Source: Actinoplanes missouriensis 431 (GTDB lineage Bacteria > Actinomycetota > Actinomycetes > Mycobacteriales > Micromonosporaceae). From it: a DNA stretch of 64,000 nucleotides. The stretch covers positions 2,294,001 to 2,358,000 of the forward strand of contig NC_017093.1 in assembly GCF_000284295.1 (NCBI RefSeq), in the 5' to 3' direction. Below are positions 34,956-43,888 of this stretch, one piece after another. The position numbers and the translations under genes were made by a program. A model generated the notes under the pieces. The model was not told the DNA's origin, ran no database searches, and worked only from the letters and a program-made list of their open reading frames with translations. Within the stretch, counting starts at the first letter, position 1, and each line of letters begins with the position of its first letter.

Positions 34956-36548
34956 TCAGGAAGTGGGCTGATTGAGGCGTTTGTAGACCGGGGCCAACTG
35001 CTTGTGCAGGCACTTGTAGATCTCGAAGATCTCGTCGTAACGACCACGATCCGACCCCGGCTGAAAAACCTCATTATTTGCTGACAAACCCGAAATGTCG
35101 GAAAACTTGATCATCCCAGCCCCGACCGCCCCGATCCATCCTGCGCCCCGCGCGTTCACCACCACCGGCCGCGGATCCCGCCGGATCTCCATGCCCAGCA
35201 CATCAGCGAAGATCTGACACCACGACGACGACCGAGCCGCCCCACCCGTGATCACCAGCGAACTCATCGGTGCCCCGAGGAACCGGTTCACCGCCCCCGT
35301 CATCCACCGCGTATTGAGCGCCACCCCCTCGAACACCGCCCGCAGCAGATCCGATCGGGTGGTCTCCAGCGAGATGTTGAGGAATCCGGCCCGCAGATGC
35401 GGATCGTCGACAGGTGCCCGCTCCCCATAGAGCCACGGCATGTAGAGCACCCCGCCGGCCCCGGCCGGAACCGACGGAATTATCTTGTCGAACGCGTCGA
35501 AAATCGTCCCCTCGTCACGGCTCACGTGACCCGCGCTGACGATCGGGTCGTCGAACTCGACGATTTTGTCCCGCAGCCAGGTGAGGTTCGCGCCGGCGGT
35601 GGCCTGCAGCGCCGTCATCAGATAGCGGTCCGGAATCGCGCACGGAATGGACGCGATTCCGGCGGCCACATCGGTCTTCTTGCGTTTCACGTGGGCCGCG
35701 ATCCAGGATGACGTGCCCAGGTAGAGATGCGGCTCGTCGTCGCGGACCGTTCCGGCGCCCACGGCTGCCGCGGTGTTGTCGATGGCGCCCGCGACGACCT
35801 GCACCGACAACGGTAACCCGAGGTGATCGGCGGCGCCGGGGGCGAGCGTCCCGATCACCTCGGTGCATTTCACGATCGGCGGGAACTTGTCCCGGTCGAT
35901 CCCGCTGGCGGCGACGAGTGACGGCGCGTACCGGATGTCGCCGGCTTTGCGGTTGTCGGTGACCCACGAGGTGAGAATCGAATCGACGGTCGCCACCGTG
36001 CGCCCGGTGAGCTTGAGGTTTATCCAGTCGAGGACGTTCAGGAAAGACGCGGTCCTCGCATAGATCGCCGGCATTTCGTCGCGAATGAACAGCATGTGCG
36101 CCGCGGGATCCTTGCCGGTCACCGACGGCATGCCGCCGGTCAGCCGCAACCAGCGCAGAAGCGAGAAGACCGACATTCCCTGGTACGACGGGAAACCGCC
36201 GAACTGACGCCGCAGATGCGCCGCCCCGCGCATGTCCAGCCAGGTCACACACGGGGTCAGCGGCCGGCCGGCGGCGTCGACCGCGATCGTTCCCTCGCCC
36301 TGCGTGGACGAGCAGATGGTGGTGACCGCGCGCAGGTGCTCCGGGTGGTCCCGGCCCAGGTCGGCGACCACCTCGGCGAGCGCGTCCCACCAGGCGACGG
36401 GGTCCTGTTCGGCGCCGCCGCCGGGCAGCACCCGCAGCGGCACCGGGCGTTCGGCCCAGCCGGTGACCGTCCCGTCGGCGGCGACCAGGGCGGCCTTCAT
36501 CCCCGAGGTTCCGAGGTCGATCGCGAGGACCTGCGGCGGTACGGCCAC
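34956..36548 (-). CDS. FGGY-family carbohydrate kinase
   Basis: A 530-residue sugar kinase of the xylulokinase/ribulokinase type: VLAIDLGTSGMKAALVA (phosphate 1), WLDMRGAAHLRRQFGG, a central VVAGAIDNTAAAVGAGTV, the SSW motif LYLGTSSWIAAHV, and LVITGGAARSSSWCQIFADVLG (the FGGY signature region). It phosphorylates a sugar or polyol; the exact one is not deducible. GTG 36548 directly follows the TAA of the upstream aldolase-aminotransferase gene with no intervening base, so the two are translated together. This makes a phosphorylated-sugar pathway likely. Confidence 0.88.
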   Translation of the reverse strand: MAVPPQVLAIDLGTSGMKAALVAADGTVTGWAERPVPLRVLPGGGAEQDPVAWWDALAEVVADLGRDHPEHLRAVTTICSSTQGEGTIAVDAAGRPLTPCVTWLDMRGAAHLRRQFGGFPSYQGMSVFSLLRWLRLTGGMPSVTGKDPAAHMLFIRDEMPAIYARTASFLNVLDWINLKLTGRTVATVDSILTSWVTDNRKAGDIRYAPSLVAASGIDRDKFPPIVKCTEVIGTLAPGAADHLGLPLSVQVVAGAIDNTAAAVGAGTVRDDEPHLYLGTSSWIAAHVKRKKTDVAAGIASIPCAIPDRYLMTALQATAGANLTWLRDKIVEFDDPIVSAGHVSRDEGTIFDAFDKIIPSVPAGAGGVLYMPWLYGERAPVDDPHLRAGFLNISLETTRSDLLRAVFEGVALNTRWMTGAVNRFLGAPMSSLVITGGAARSSSWCQIFADVLGMEIRRDPRPVVVNARGAGWIGAVGAGMIKFSDISGLSANNEVFQPGSDRGRYDEIFEIYKCLHKQLAPVYKRLNQPTS

Positions 36549-38804
36549 TTACACCCCCTCGACCAGAGCGAAGACCTGGTCGAAACGCGCCAGGGCGTCG
36601 TCGATGACCTCGTCGGTGTCGGCCATCGAGGTGTACATCCGGGACCCGGCGAGCGTGATGATGCCGTGCGCGGCGTACGCGGCGCCCATCTGCTCCATCA
36701 GCGTCTTGCGGCCCTTGTTCTCCTTGAGCAGCTTCACCGGGTTGCGCATGTCGAGCAGCATCACGCCGCTGCACTCCAGATGCACGATCGAACCCTGGTT
36801 GTACGCGACGTACGGCAGCCCGTACTTGTCGATGAGCCGCTGCAGCCCGCGGGTGAGCCGGTCACCGGCCCGCCCGGCGATCACCGGGGCGTTGGTGCGG
36901 GCCATCTCCTGGATCGCGAAGTACCCGGCCGCGCAGGAGAGCGGGTTCGCCGACAGCGTGCCGCCGACCTGGATGTGCGCGCCGCTCTTGCCGTCCAGCC
37001 CGGAGCCGAAGACGCTCATCACGTCGGCCCGGCCGCCGACCCCGCCGGCCATCGGGTACCCGCCGGAGACCGCCTTACCAAAAACGGTCAGGTCCGGGGT
37101 GACCCCGAAGTATCCGGCGGCCCCGCCGAGACCGGTCCGGAACCCGGTGACGACCTCGTCGAAGATCAGCATCGCCCCGAACTCGTCGCAGAGTTTCCGG
37201 ACCGCCGCGTTGTACTCGTAGGGCACCGGCCGCGTGCCGGACTCCGGCCCGAGCGGTTCGACGATCACGGCGGCGGTGCCGCCGCGTACCCGGTTCTCGA
37301 TCAGCTTGCGCTTGAGCGTTCCCAGATCATGGGGAAAGGCCTCCCGGGTACGCTCGGTCGCGCCCCACGGGATGCCCTTGGCGTTCATCCGGAAGCTGCC
37401 GGGCACCCGCAGCCCGTAGACCACGGTGTCCGACCAGCCGTGGTAGGCCCCGCCGACCTTGATGACCATCTTCTTGCCGGTGTGCGCACGGGCCGCCCGC
37501 ACCGCGGCCATCACCGCTTCGGTGCCGGATCCCAGCGAGCGGTACATCTCGATGTGTGGCATGTACCTGTTGATGATCTCGGCGAGCTTCAACTCGTACT
37601 CGTGGAAGAGGCCGGTCACCGGACCGCTCTGGCTGACCACCGCGGCGACCTGCTCGTTGACCGGGCCGTAGTTGCTGCCCAGGATCGTCGGGCCGCCGGC
37701 CTGCAGGAAGTCGATGTAGACGTTGCCGTCCCGGTCGACCAGGTGGGCGCCCTCGGCCTTGTCGATCGCGAGCGGGAACGGGTAGTTGAACGCCAGGTTG
37801 TGCTGCACGCCGCCGGGGATGCGCTTCTTGGCCCGCTCGGTGATCTCCTTACTGGCCGTGCACTTGGTCTCGAAGTAGTTCAGCGTGTCGAGCAGCGCGT
37901 CGTGCCGCAGCCCGCGCAGCGGCTGGGCGACGAGCGCCTTGAGCCGGCGCATGGTGTCGTCGACGTCGAGGTACTCGCTGATCGAGTATCCAAGGTCCTC
38001 GGGTTTCTGCGGGACCTCGGCGATCTCGGAAACGCTGGGGAGAACCTCGTCGGAAGGCACCCGGACCGGCTCCACCGCGTCCACGATCTGCGCCGCGATC
38101 CGCTTCTCGTCCTTCTTCAGCTTCCCGAAGGCGATCTCCCGGATCGTCGCCGGGATCGTGTAGACCTTCCCGGCCTCCGACGTCAGCGCCATCAGATAGG
38201 CGATCGACACCTTCTCCAGCAGCGCCATGTTGAACACCGCACGGTCCGGGTCGGTGCCGAGCGCCACCACGCCGTGGTTCGCGATGATGAACGCGTTGTC
38301 GCCGCTCACCACCTTCTTCTGTACGTTCTTCGCGAGGAATCCGGTGCCCGACGGCGCGTAGTCGATGATCGCCACCTCGCGGCCGAGGAAGCGCACCTGC
38401 TCGTCGGTGAGCGCCGGGATCGGCTTGCGCAGGAACGCGAGCGCCGACGCGTACGGCTGATGGGTGTGGACGATCGCGTTCACATCCGGGCGTGAGCGGT
38501 AGATGTTGGCGTGCATCCCGCACTCGATCGACGGCACCAGACCACCCGCGCCACCGGCGTCCGGCACGTGTTTGCCGTTGAAGTCGACGATGCAGATGTC
38601 CTCGTCGCGCATCTTGTCGTAGTCATAGTTGCTCGGCGTGACCGCGTAGAGCTCGTGACCCGGGATGCGGACCGAGACGTTGCCCTCGGTCGCCTTGAGG
38701 TAACCGCGTTCGAGCATCGTCCGGCACATGTCGACCACGTGGCGGCGGGACAGCTGGTGTTTCACGGGCGGCGTCCGATCCTGATGGGGTGTGACCAGCA
38801 CCAT
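36549..38804 (-). CDS. Class II aldolase/adducin and class III aminotransferase fusion
   Basis: A 751-residue bifunctional-looking protein. Residues ~10-230 are a class II aldolase domain like fuculose-phosphate aldolase: ATEGNVSVRIPG, VTPSNYDYDKM, the metal-binding His pair in VHTHQPYASALAF, and IANHGVVALG. Residues ~320-751 are a class III (GSA-type) aminotransferase: RIPGGVQHNLAFNYPFPLAIDKAEG, GSGTEAVMAAVRAARAHTGK, LIFDEVVTGFR and the PLP Lys in VFGKAVSGGYPMAGG. The fusion suggests an aldol product or substrate that is also transaminated. It is in an operon with the FGGY kinase and divergent from a PucR regulator. Confidence 0.87.
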   Translation of the reverse strand: MVLVTPHQDRTPPVKHQLSRRHVVDMCRTMLERGYLKATEGNVSVRIPGHELYAVTPSNYDYDKMRDEDICIVDFNGKHVPDAGGAGGLVPSIECGMHANIYRSRPDVNAIVHTHQPYASALAFLRKPIPALTDEQVRFLGREVAIIDYAPSGTGFLAKNVQKKVVSGDNAFIIANHGVVALGTDPDRAVFNMALLEKVSIAYLMALTSEAGKVYTIPATIREIAFGKLKKDEKRIAAQIVDAVEPVRVPSDEVLPSVSEIAEVPQKPEDLGYSISEYLDVDDTMRRLKALVAQPLRGLRHDALLDTLNYFETKCTASKEITERAKKRIPGGVQHNLAFNYPFPLAIDKAEGAHLVDRDGNVYIDFLQAGGPTILGSNYGPVNEQVAAVVSQSGPVTGLFHEYELKLAEIINRYMPHIEMYRSLGSGTEAVMAAVRAARAHTGKKMVIKVGGAYHGWSDTVVYGLRVPGSFRMNAKGIPWGATERTREAFPHDLGTLKRKLIENRVRGGTAAVIVEPLGPESGTRPVPYEYNAAVRKLCDEFGAMLIFDEVVTGFRTGLGGAAGYFGVTPDLTVFGKAVSGGYPMAGGVGGRADVMSVFGSGLDGKSGAHIQVGGTLSANPLSCAAGYFAIQEMARTNAPVIAGRAGDRLTRGLQRLIDKYGLPYVAYNQGSIVHLECSGVMLLDMRNPVKLLKENKGRKTLMEQMGAAYAAHGIITLAGSRMYTSMADTDEVIDDALARFDQVFALVEGV

Positions 38805-38862
38805 GGTGCTCGCGACGACAGCACAGTTCACCGTCCCCGAACCAGCAAGATGGGACCGTTCC

Positions 38863-38881
38863 TTTGTCACGAGGTGACAAA
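38863..38881. promoter_or_regulatory. Perfect dyad between the fusion enzyme and pucR
   Basis: TTTGTCAC and GTGACAAA are perfect inverses separated by GAG, ending 8 bases before the PucR start. Its position in the 85-bp divergent region makes it the probable operator for both directions. Confidence 0.7.
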
Positions 38882-38889
38882 ATCCACGG

Positions 38890-40044
38890 ATGGAAACGCC
38901 TTGGCAACGTCTTCCGGCCGATCTGCCGCCCGCGATGCGTTCCCGGCTGCCCGCGACGGTGGAGGCGATCGCCGCGGGGGCGGCCACCGCGTTCACCGGT
39001 GAGGGCGGCGCGAAGTTCGAGCGGGATGTGCGTACCGCGGTGCAGGTGGCGCTGGACCGGTTCCTCGACCTGGCCGGCACCGCCGAGCCGGCGCTGTCGC
39101 CGCGGATCCGCGAGGTGTTCGTGGCGCTCGGCGCCGCCGAGGCGCGGGAGAACCGCGGGCCCGAGGTGCTGCTCGGCGCGCTGCGCACCGCCGCCCGGCT
39201 GATGCTGCGCACCGCGTCCGAGTCCCTCGCCGCGCTGCGCCCGGTCACCGTCGAGGAGCTGATCGACCTGGCCGACGCGTCCAGCGCGTACGTCGACGAG
39301 CTCGCCGCGGCCTGCACCGACGGCCTGGCCCGGCAGCTGCGCGAGCAGGCCGGTGAAGGTGACCGGCGCCGCCGCCAGGTGGCCGATCTGCTGCTGCGCG
39401 GCGGCGCGTCACCCGACCTGGTCCGCGAGACGGCCGCCGGGATCGGCTGGCCCAGCCTGGACCTGGTGGTGCCCGTCCTGCTGCCACTTGATCAGGCGCG
39501 CGACGCCCGGTTTCGGTTCGGCGCCGAGGGCGTGGTCGCCGAGCGCGGCCGGGACGCGGTGCTGCTGCTGCGCGCCGGTCCGCGTGCCGAGCGGGCCGCG
39601 CTCACCGAGGCGCTGCGCGGGCGGGAGGCTGTGGTCGGCCCGGCGCTGGGCTGGGCCGAGACACCGGAGGCGGTGCGACTCGCCGAGCGTACTGCCGAAC
39701 TGATGAAGCCCGGCGGTGAGCCGATCTTCGCCGAGGACCACTTCGCGGCGCTGGCGCTGCGCGGCGAGACCGGCGCTCTCGCGGTGCTCTCGGCGCGCCG
39801 CCTCGCGCCGCTGGCCGGTCTGCGGGCCGGGCAGCGCGAGCAGCTTCTGGTCACTCTGGAGAGTTGGTTGCGCCATTGGGGATCCCGTACGGCCGTGGCC
39901 GCCGAGTTGTTCGTCCATCCGCAGACCGTCAGTTACCGGCTGAACCGGCTGCGCGACCTGCTCGGGGACGACCTCGAGGACCCGGCCGCAAGGTTCGAAC
40001 TGCTCCTGGTCCTCGCCTATCGGGCCCGTCCGGCCACGATCTGA
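38890..40044 (+). CDS. PucR-family transcriptional regulator
   Basis: A 384-residue regulator. It has an N-terminal helical domain (PAMRSRLPATVEAIAAGAATAF), a GGDEF-like degenerate middle (CdaR-type), and a C-terminal PucR helix-turn-helix (LLVTLESWLRHWGSRTAVAAELFVHPQTVSYRLNRLRDLLGDDLEDPAARFELLLVL). PucR/CdaR proteins usually activate or repress catabolic operons for purines, sugars acids or amino acids in response to substrate. Divergence from the kinase/aldolase-aminotransferase operon with a shared dyad makes it the likely pathway regulator. Confidence 0.88.
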   Translation: METPWQRLPADLPPAMRSRLPATVEAIAAGAATAFTGEGGAKFERDVRTAVQVALDRFLDLAGTAEPALSPRIREVFVALGAAEARENRGPEVLLGALRTAARLMLRTASESLAALRPVTVEELIDLADASSAYVDELAAACTDGLARQLREQAGEGDRRRRQVADLLLRGGASPDLVRETAAGIGWPSLDLVVPVLLPLDQARDARFRFGAEGVVAERGRDAVLLLRAGPRAERAALTEALRGREAVVGPALGWAETPEAVRLAERTAELMKPGGEPIFAEDHFAALALRGETGALAVLSARRLAPLAGLRAGQREQLLVTLESWLRHWGSRTAVAAELFVHPQTVSYRLNRLRDLLGDDLEDPAARFELLLVLAYRARPATI

Positions 40045-40068
40045 CAGAAGCACGCGGGAGTATTCGCC

Positions 40069-40074
40069 TAGAAT
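40069..40074 (+). promoter_or_regulatory. Probable -10 box (TAGAAT) for a leaderless transcript
   Basis: TAGAAT ends 7 bases before the ATG of the monooxygenase gene at 40082, the spacing expected when transcription starts at the A of the start codon. No ribosome-binding site precedes the ATG, which supports leaderless translation. No good -35 match was found. Confidence 0.5.
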
Positions 40075-40081
40075 CTACAAA

Positions 40082-41194
40082 ATGGACAATTCCGTTCTTG
40101 TCGTCGGCGGTGGCATCGCCGGGCTGGCCCTGGCCCGTGCGCTGCGCGAGCGCGACGTTCCCGTGGAGATCGCCGAACGCGGCGGCTCCGAGACCGGTGG
40201 GCTCGCCATCAACCTGCCGGGCAACGCGATCACCGCACTGACCGCCCTCGGCGTCGGCGAAGGGCTGCAGAAACTGGGCCGGCCGACGCGGCGGCGGGAG
40301 TACCGGTCGGCCCGCGACCGGGTGCTCTTCGCCGTCGACGAAGACGACTTCTGGGGGCCCGAGGCGCGGCCCCGATGCGTACGAAGGAAGGATCTTCTGG
40401 CCCTGCTCGCGGACGGCCTGGACGTTCCGCGGCACGCGCCCGGCGCGGTCGAGAGCGTTCGCCAGGCGCCGGGCGGCGCCGAGGCCGTCTTCGCCGACGA
40501 CACCAGCCAGCGGTACGGCTTCATCGCCGGTGCTGACGGCGTCCGGTCGGTGGTCCGCACCAGTCTGTTCGGCGCCGCGAGCACCCGGCAGTCCCTGCTC
40601 AGCGCCGCCAGCTGGCGGTTCATGGCGCCCAACCCGGGCGTCGACTGCTGGACCGTCTGGTCCGGCGACGGTGGCGCGTTCCTGCTGCTCCCGGTCGACG
40701 AGCACGAGGTGTACGGCTACGCGTCGGGCGTCCGTGGCGGCCCGATCGGCGCCGAGCCGTCCTGGCTGCACGAGACGTTCGGCGACTTCCCCGACCCGGT
40801 CCGCGCGGTGCTCGCCAGCATCGAGAAGGACCCCGCCACGCTCTACCACTCGCCGATCGAGGAGGTGCGCGCCGCGTCCTGGGCCTCCGGCCGGTGCGCG
40901 CTGATCGGGGACGCCGCGCACGCCACCGCGCCGGTCTGGGCGCAGGGCGCGGCGCTCGCCGTCGAGGACGCGCTTGTCCTGTCCGGCCTGCTGGCCGGCG
41001 GCGAGTGGGACACGGTGGGGGCGCGGTACGAGGCGAAGCGCCGTGACCGGGTCACCCACGTGCAGACCGCCACCGACCGTTTCTCCCGTGCCGCCGGGCT
41101 GCCCACCTGGCTGCGCAACCCGCTGATGCCGATCGTCGGCCCGCGCGTCTACAGGGAGACGTACGGCTCGCTGCGGACCCTTGACCTCAAGTGA
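40082..41194 (+). CDS. FAD-dependent monooxygenase (PHBH-like)
   Basis: A 370-residue flavoprotein of the p-hydroxybenzoate hydroxylase class: the dinucleotide-binding GGGIAGLALARAL at the N-terminus, the DG motif in FIAGADGVRSVVRTSL and the GD motif in CALIGDAAHATAPVWAQGAALAVEDALVL. Such enzymes hydroxylate small aromatics or tailor or inactivate antibiotics (TetX-like relatives). No partner cluster is visible. Translation probably begins at the transcription start (see the TAGAAT box). It lies between pucR and an arylamine N-acetyltransferase, both on the same strand. Confidence 0.88.
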   Translation: MDNSVLVVGGGIAGLALARALRERDVPVEIAERGGSETGGLAINLPGNAITALTALGVGEGLQKLGRPTRRREYRSARDRVLFAVDEDDFWGPEARPRCVRRKDLLALLADGLDVPRHAPGAVESVRQAPGGAEAVFADDTSQRYGFIAGADGVRSVVRTSLFGAASTRQSLLSAASWRFMAPNPGVDCWTVWSGDGGAFLLLPVDEHEVYGYASGVRGGPIGAEPSWLHETFGDFPDPVRAVLASIEKDPATLYHSPIEEVRAASWASGRCALIGDAAHATAPVWAQGAALAVEDALVLSGLLAGGEWDTVGARYEAKRRDRVTHVQTATDRFSRAAGLPTWLRNPLMPIVGPRVYRETYGSLRTLDLK

Positions 41195-41206
41195 TGTTGA
41201 GGGCGG

Positions 41207-41959
41207 ATGCTGTCCGGCATGGACGTGACCGCATATCTGGACCGGATCGGGCGGCCCGAGCCCACGCTGCGTGAGCTGCACCGCGCGCACCTGGAGACGG
41301 TGCCGTTCGAGAACCTCGCCATCCACCTCGGCGAACCGATCTCGCTCGCCCCGGACGATCTCTTCGACAAGATCGTCCGGCGGCGGCGGGGCGGCTTCTG
41401 TTACGAGCTCAACGGGCTGTTCGCGCTCCTGCTGGAGGAGCTGGGACACACCGTCGACCGGCTGGCCGCCCGGGTGTTCGGCGGCGAGCGCCTCGGGCCT
41501 CCCTTCGATCACCTGGCCCTGCTGGTCGACGGCAGTCACCTCGTGGATGTCGGGTTCGGCGACCATGGTGCGTACCCACTGCGCTGGGTGACCGGAATCG
41601 ACCAGAGTGACCCCGGCGGGGTCTTCACTCTCACGGAGACCGGCGAGGGCGACGTCGACGTGCTCCGGGACGGTGAGCCGCAGTACCGCCTGGAGCGGCG
41701 GCCGCGGACGCTCGACGACTTCACGGCGACCTGCTGGTACCAGCAGACCTGGCCGGACTCGCACTTCCGGAAGGGGCCGGTCTGCTCGCGGCTGACGGGC
41801 GAGGGGCGGATCTCGATCAGTGGCCGCACGCTGATCGTCACGACCGGAGGGGTCCGGGAGGAGGCCGCGCTGGAATCGGACGAGGAACTGCTCACGGCGT
41901 ACCGGGAACACTTCGGGGTCTCCCTCGGGCGCGTCCCCGAGCTGACGAGCGCCAGGTGA
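41207..41959 (+). CDS. Arylamine N-acetyltransferase (NAT)
   Basis: A 250-residue NAT with the full Cys-His-Asp triad: Cys in RRGGFCYELNGLF, His in PFDHLALLVDG and Asp in LVDVGFGDHGAYPLRW. The N-terminal FENLAIHLGEPI is also diagnostic. It acetylates arylamines or hydrazines from acetyl-CoA; in actinomycetes some act in rifamycin-type or detoxification pathways. It follows the FAD monooxygenase by 12 bp, so co-transcription, and joint action on an aromatic compound, is possible. Starts at 41207 or 41219 are both in frame. Confidence 0.9.
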   Translation: MLSGMDVTAYLDRIGRPEPTLRELHRAHLETVPFENLAIHLGEPISLAPDDLFDKIVRRRRGGFCYELNGLFALLLEELGHTVDRLAARVFGGERLGPPFDHLALLVDGSHLVDVGFGDHGAYPLRWVTGIDQSDPGGVFTLTETGEGDVDVLRDGEPQYRLERRPRTLDDFTATCWYQQTWPDSHFRKGPVCSRLTGEGRISISGRTLIVTTGGVREEAALESDEELLTAYREHFGVSLGRVPELTSAR

Positions 41960-42018
41960 TATGACGGTTCAGTTCAGTTTCGCCCGATAATTACCGACAA
42001 GCGTTGGGGGCGAGGAGG

Positions 42019-43821
42019 ATGGCCTTGGGCGCTGGTGAGCACCGGAACGGCGAGGGCACGCGATGGATGCGGGGAGCCTTCGCCACCTTCTACGTGGTGC
42101 TCGCGGTCACCAACTACCTCATGCTCGACGGGTACGCCCGGATCGCCACCACCCTGCTCGCCGCCCTGACCGCCGCGCTGCTCGCCGTCGCCACCGTCCC
42201 CATGCCCGCGCGCTGGGGGCGGCGGACCTGGACCGACCACCTCGGATACGTGCCGGTGCTCGGCGGCGTGGCGCAGGTGGCGATCAGCCGGGAGAGCCAT
42301 TACACGACCACGCTGATGATCACCCTGGTCGGCGTCGCGGTCGCGATGCGACGCCGGCGCACGTTCGTGGCCGCGACGGTCCTCGGGTGCCTGGGCTGGG
42401 TGGCCGCCGTGATCGGGGAGCCGGCGCTGCGCGGCGACGATCTCGGGTACTGGGCGGTGCAACTCTTCATCGCCGCGCTCGTCGCCGCGATCCTGCACGA
42501 GGCGCTCCGCCGCCGGGAACGCGAGCTGCGGATCGCCCGCGATGAGATCTCGGCGGTCGCCGACCGGTTCGGCAGCCTCTTCCACGCGTCGCCGTCCGGG
42601 GTCGCCATCGCCGACGAGCGGGACGTGATAGTCGCCGCCAACCAGGCGTTCTGTGATCTCGTCGGGCGCACCGAGCAGGATCTGATCGGCTCCAGCAGCG
42701 AGCCGTTCGCCGGGAGCGCGTCGCCGCTTCCCGAGCGGCGGTTCGAGCGCCCCGACGGCACGGTCCGCTGGGTCTGGTCCAGCGTCGGCCGCAGCGCCGG
42801 CTGGGTGCTGATCCAGCTGCAGGACGTCACCGATCGGCGCCTGGCCGAGGCCGCGGTCCGCGACTCCGACCGGCTGCTCGCCGCGGTCTCGGCCGCCGCC
42901 CGGCGGATCCGCACCGGCGAGGACGCCCGCAGCACGATCATCGGGGCGGTCCGTGAGCTGGCCGAGGCGGACAGCGTCAGCCTGATGGAACCGGCCCGCT
43001 CCCGCGAGCTCGTGGTGACCGGCGCTCTCGGCGCCCAGGTGCTCGGCACCCGCATCCCGCTCGACGGCACCTCGATGACGGCTCGCGTCTTCACCGGCGG
43101 CGAGCCGGTCTTCCTCGCCGACGCGACCCAGGACCCGCGCGTCTCGCCGGCCCTGCTCGCGCTCGTCGACGGCCGGTCGATGATGTGGCAGCCGGTGATC
43201 GCCGACGGGGCGGTGCTGGCCGTGCTCGTGGTCGGCTGGAGCCGTCGCGTCGACTCGGTCAGCGACCACCGGGCCCGGGCCGTCGCGATGCTCGCCGACG
43301 AGACGGCGCTCGCCCTGGAACACGAGCGGCTGCTGCGCCGCCTCGAGCAGATGGCCTTCACCGACACGCTGACCGGCCTGCCCAACCGGCGGGCGTGGCA
43401 GGAGCGGCTCGCGACGCTGTTCACCCGCGGCCGCCCGCTGGTCGTGGCGATCGTGGACCTGGACCGGTTCAAGCGCTACAACGACACCCACGGCCATCTG
43501 GCCGGCGACGAGCTGCTGCAACGGGCCGCGCTGGCGTTCGCGGCCGAGCTGGGCGGCGACGACATGATCGCCCGCTGGGGTGGCGAGGAGTTCGTGATCG
43601 CGCTGCCGTCCTGCTCCGGCCTGTCGGCCTTCGACCTTCTGGAACGGGTCCGGCTCGCGACGCCGGGAGCGGAGACATGCAGCATCGGGTACGCGGTCTG
43701 GGACGGCGAGGAGTCGGCGGAGTCCCTGCTCGAGCGGGCCGACGAGGCTCTCTACGCCGCAAAGAACAACGGGCGGGACCTGGTGCACGCCGCACCCGAG
43801 CCGGCGGCGCTGCGTTCCTGA
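42019..43821 (+). CDS. Membrane PAS-GAF-GGDEF diguanylate cyclase
   Basis: About 600 residues. The N-terminal third has four to five membrane helices (AFATFYVVLAVTNYLML, LLAALTAALLAVATV and others). It is followed by a PAS domain (DRFGSLFHASPSGVAIADERDVIVAANQAFCDLVG), a GAF-like sensor, and a GGDEF domain with FTDTLTGLPNRRAWQERL and the active GGEEF motif in ARWGGEEFVIAL. It should make cyclic di-GMP from GTP. GAGGAGG directly abuts ATG 42019, so initiation at TTG 42025 with six-base spacing is at least as likely. There is no EAL domain. Confidence 0.88.
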   Translation: MALGAGEHRNGEGTRWMRGAFATFYVVLAVTNYLMLDGYARIATTLLAALTAALLAVATVPMPARWGRRTWTDHLGYVPVLGGVAQVAISRESHYTTTLMITLVGVAVAMRRRRTFVAATVLGCLGWVAAVIGEPALRGDDLGYWAVQLFIAALVAAILHEALRRRERELRIARDEISAVADRFGSLFHASPSGVAIADERDVIVAANQAFCDLVGRTEQDLIGSSSEPFAGSASPLPERRFERPDGTVRWVWSSVGRSAGWVLIQLQDVTDRRLAEAAVRDSDRLLAAVSAAARRIRTGEDARSTIIGAVRELAEADSVSLMEPARSRELVVTGALGAQVLGTRIPLDGTSMTARVFTGGEPVFLADATQDPRVSPALLALVDGRSMMWQPVIADGAVLAVLVVGWSRRVDSVSDHRARAVAMLADETALALEHERLLRRLEQMAFTDTLTGLPNRRAWQERLATLFTRGRPLVVAIVDLDRFKRYNDTHGHLAGDELLQRAALAFAAELGGDDMIARWGGEEFVIALPSCSGLSAFDLLERVRLATPGAETCSIGYAVWDGEESAESLLERADEALYAAKNNGRDLVHAAPEPAALRS

Positions 43822-43888
43822 CGCCTCTGGACGCCGTCGCCGGGTCGTCATACATTGACGTGAGTCGCTGCTTGGGGGAGGGTCATTC

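Noticed and set aside
36096..38495. A 799-residue forward-strand open frame opposite the aldolase-aminotransferase gene
   Set aside because: The Arg/Val/Asp/His-rich sequence has no domain; it is a shadow of the real gene on the other strand.
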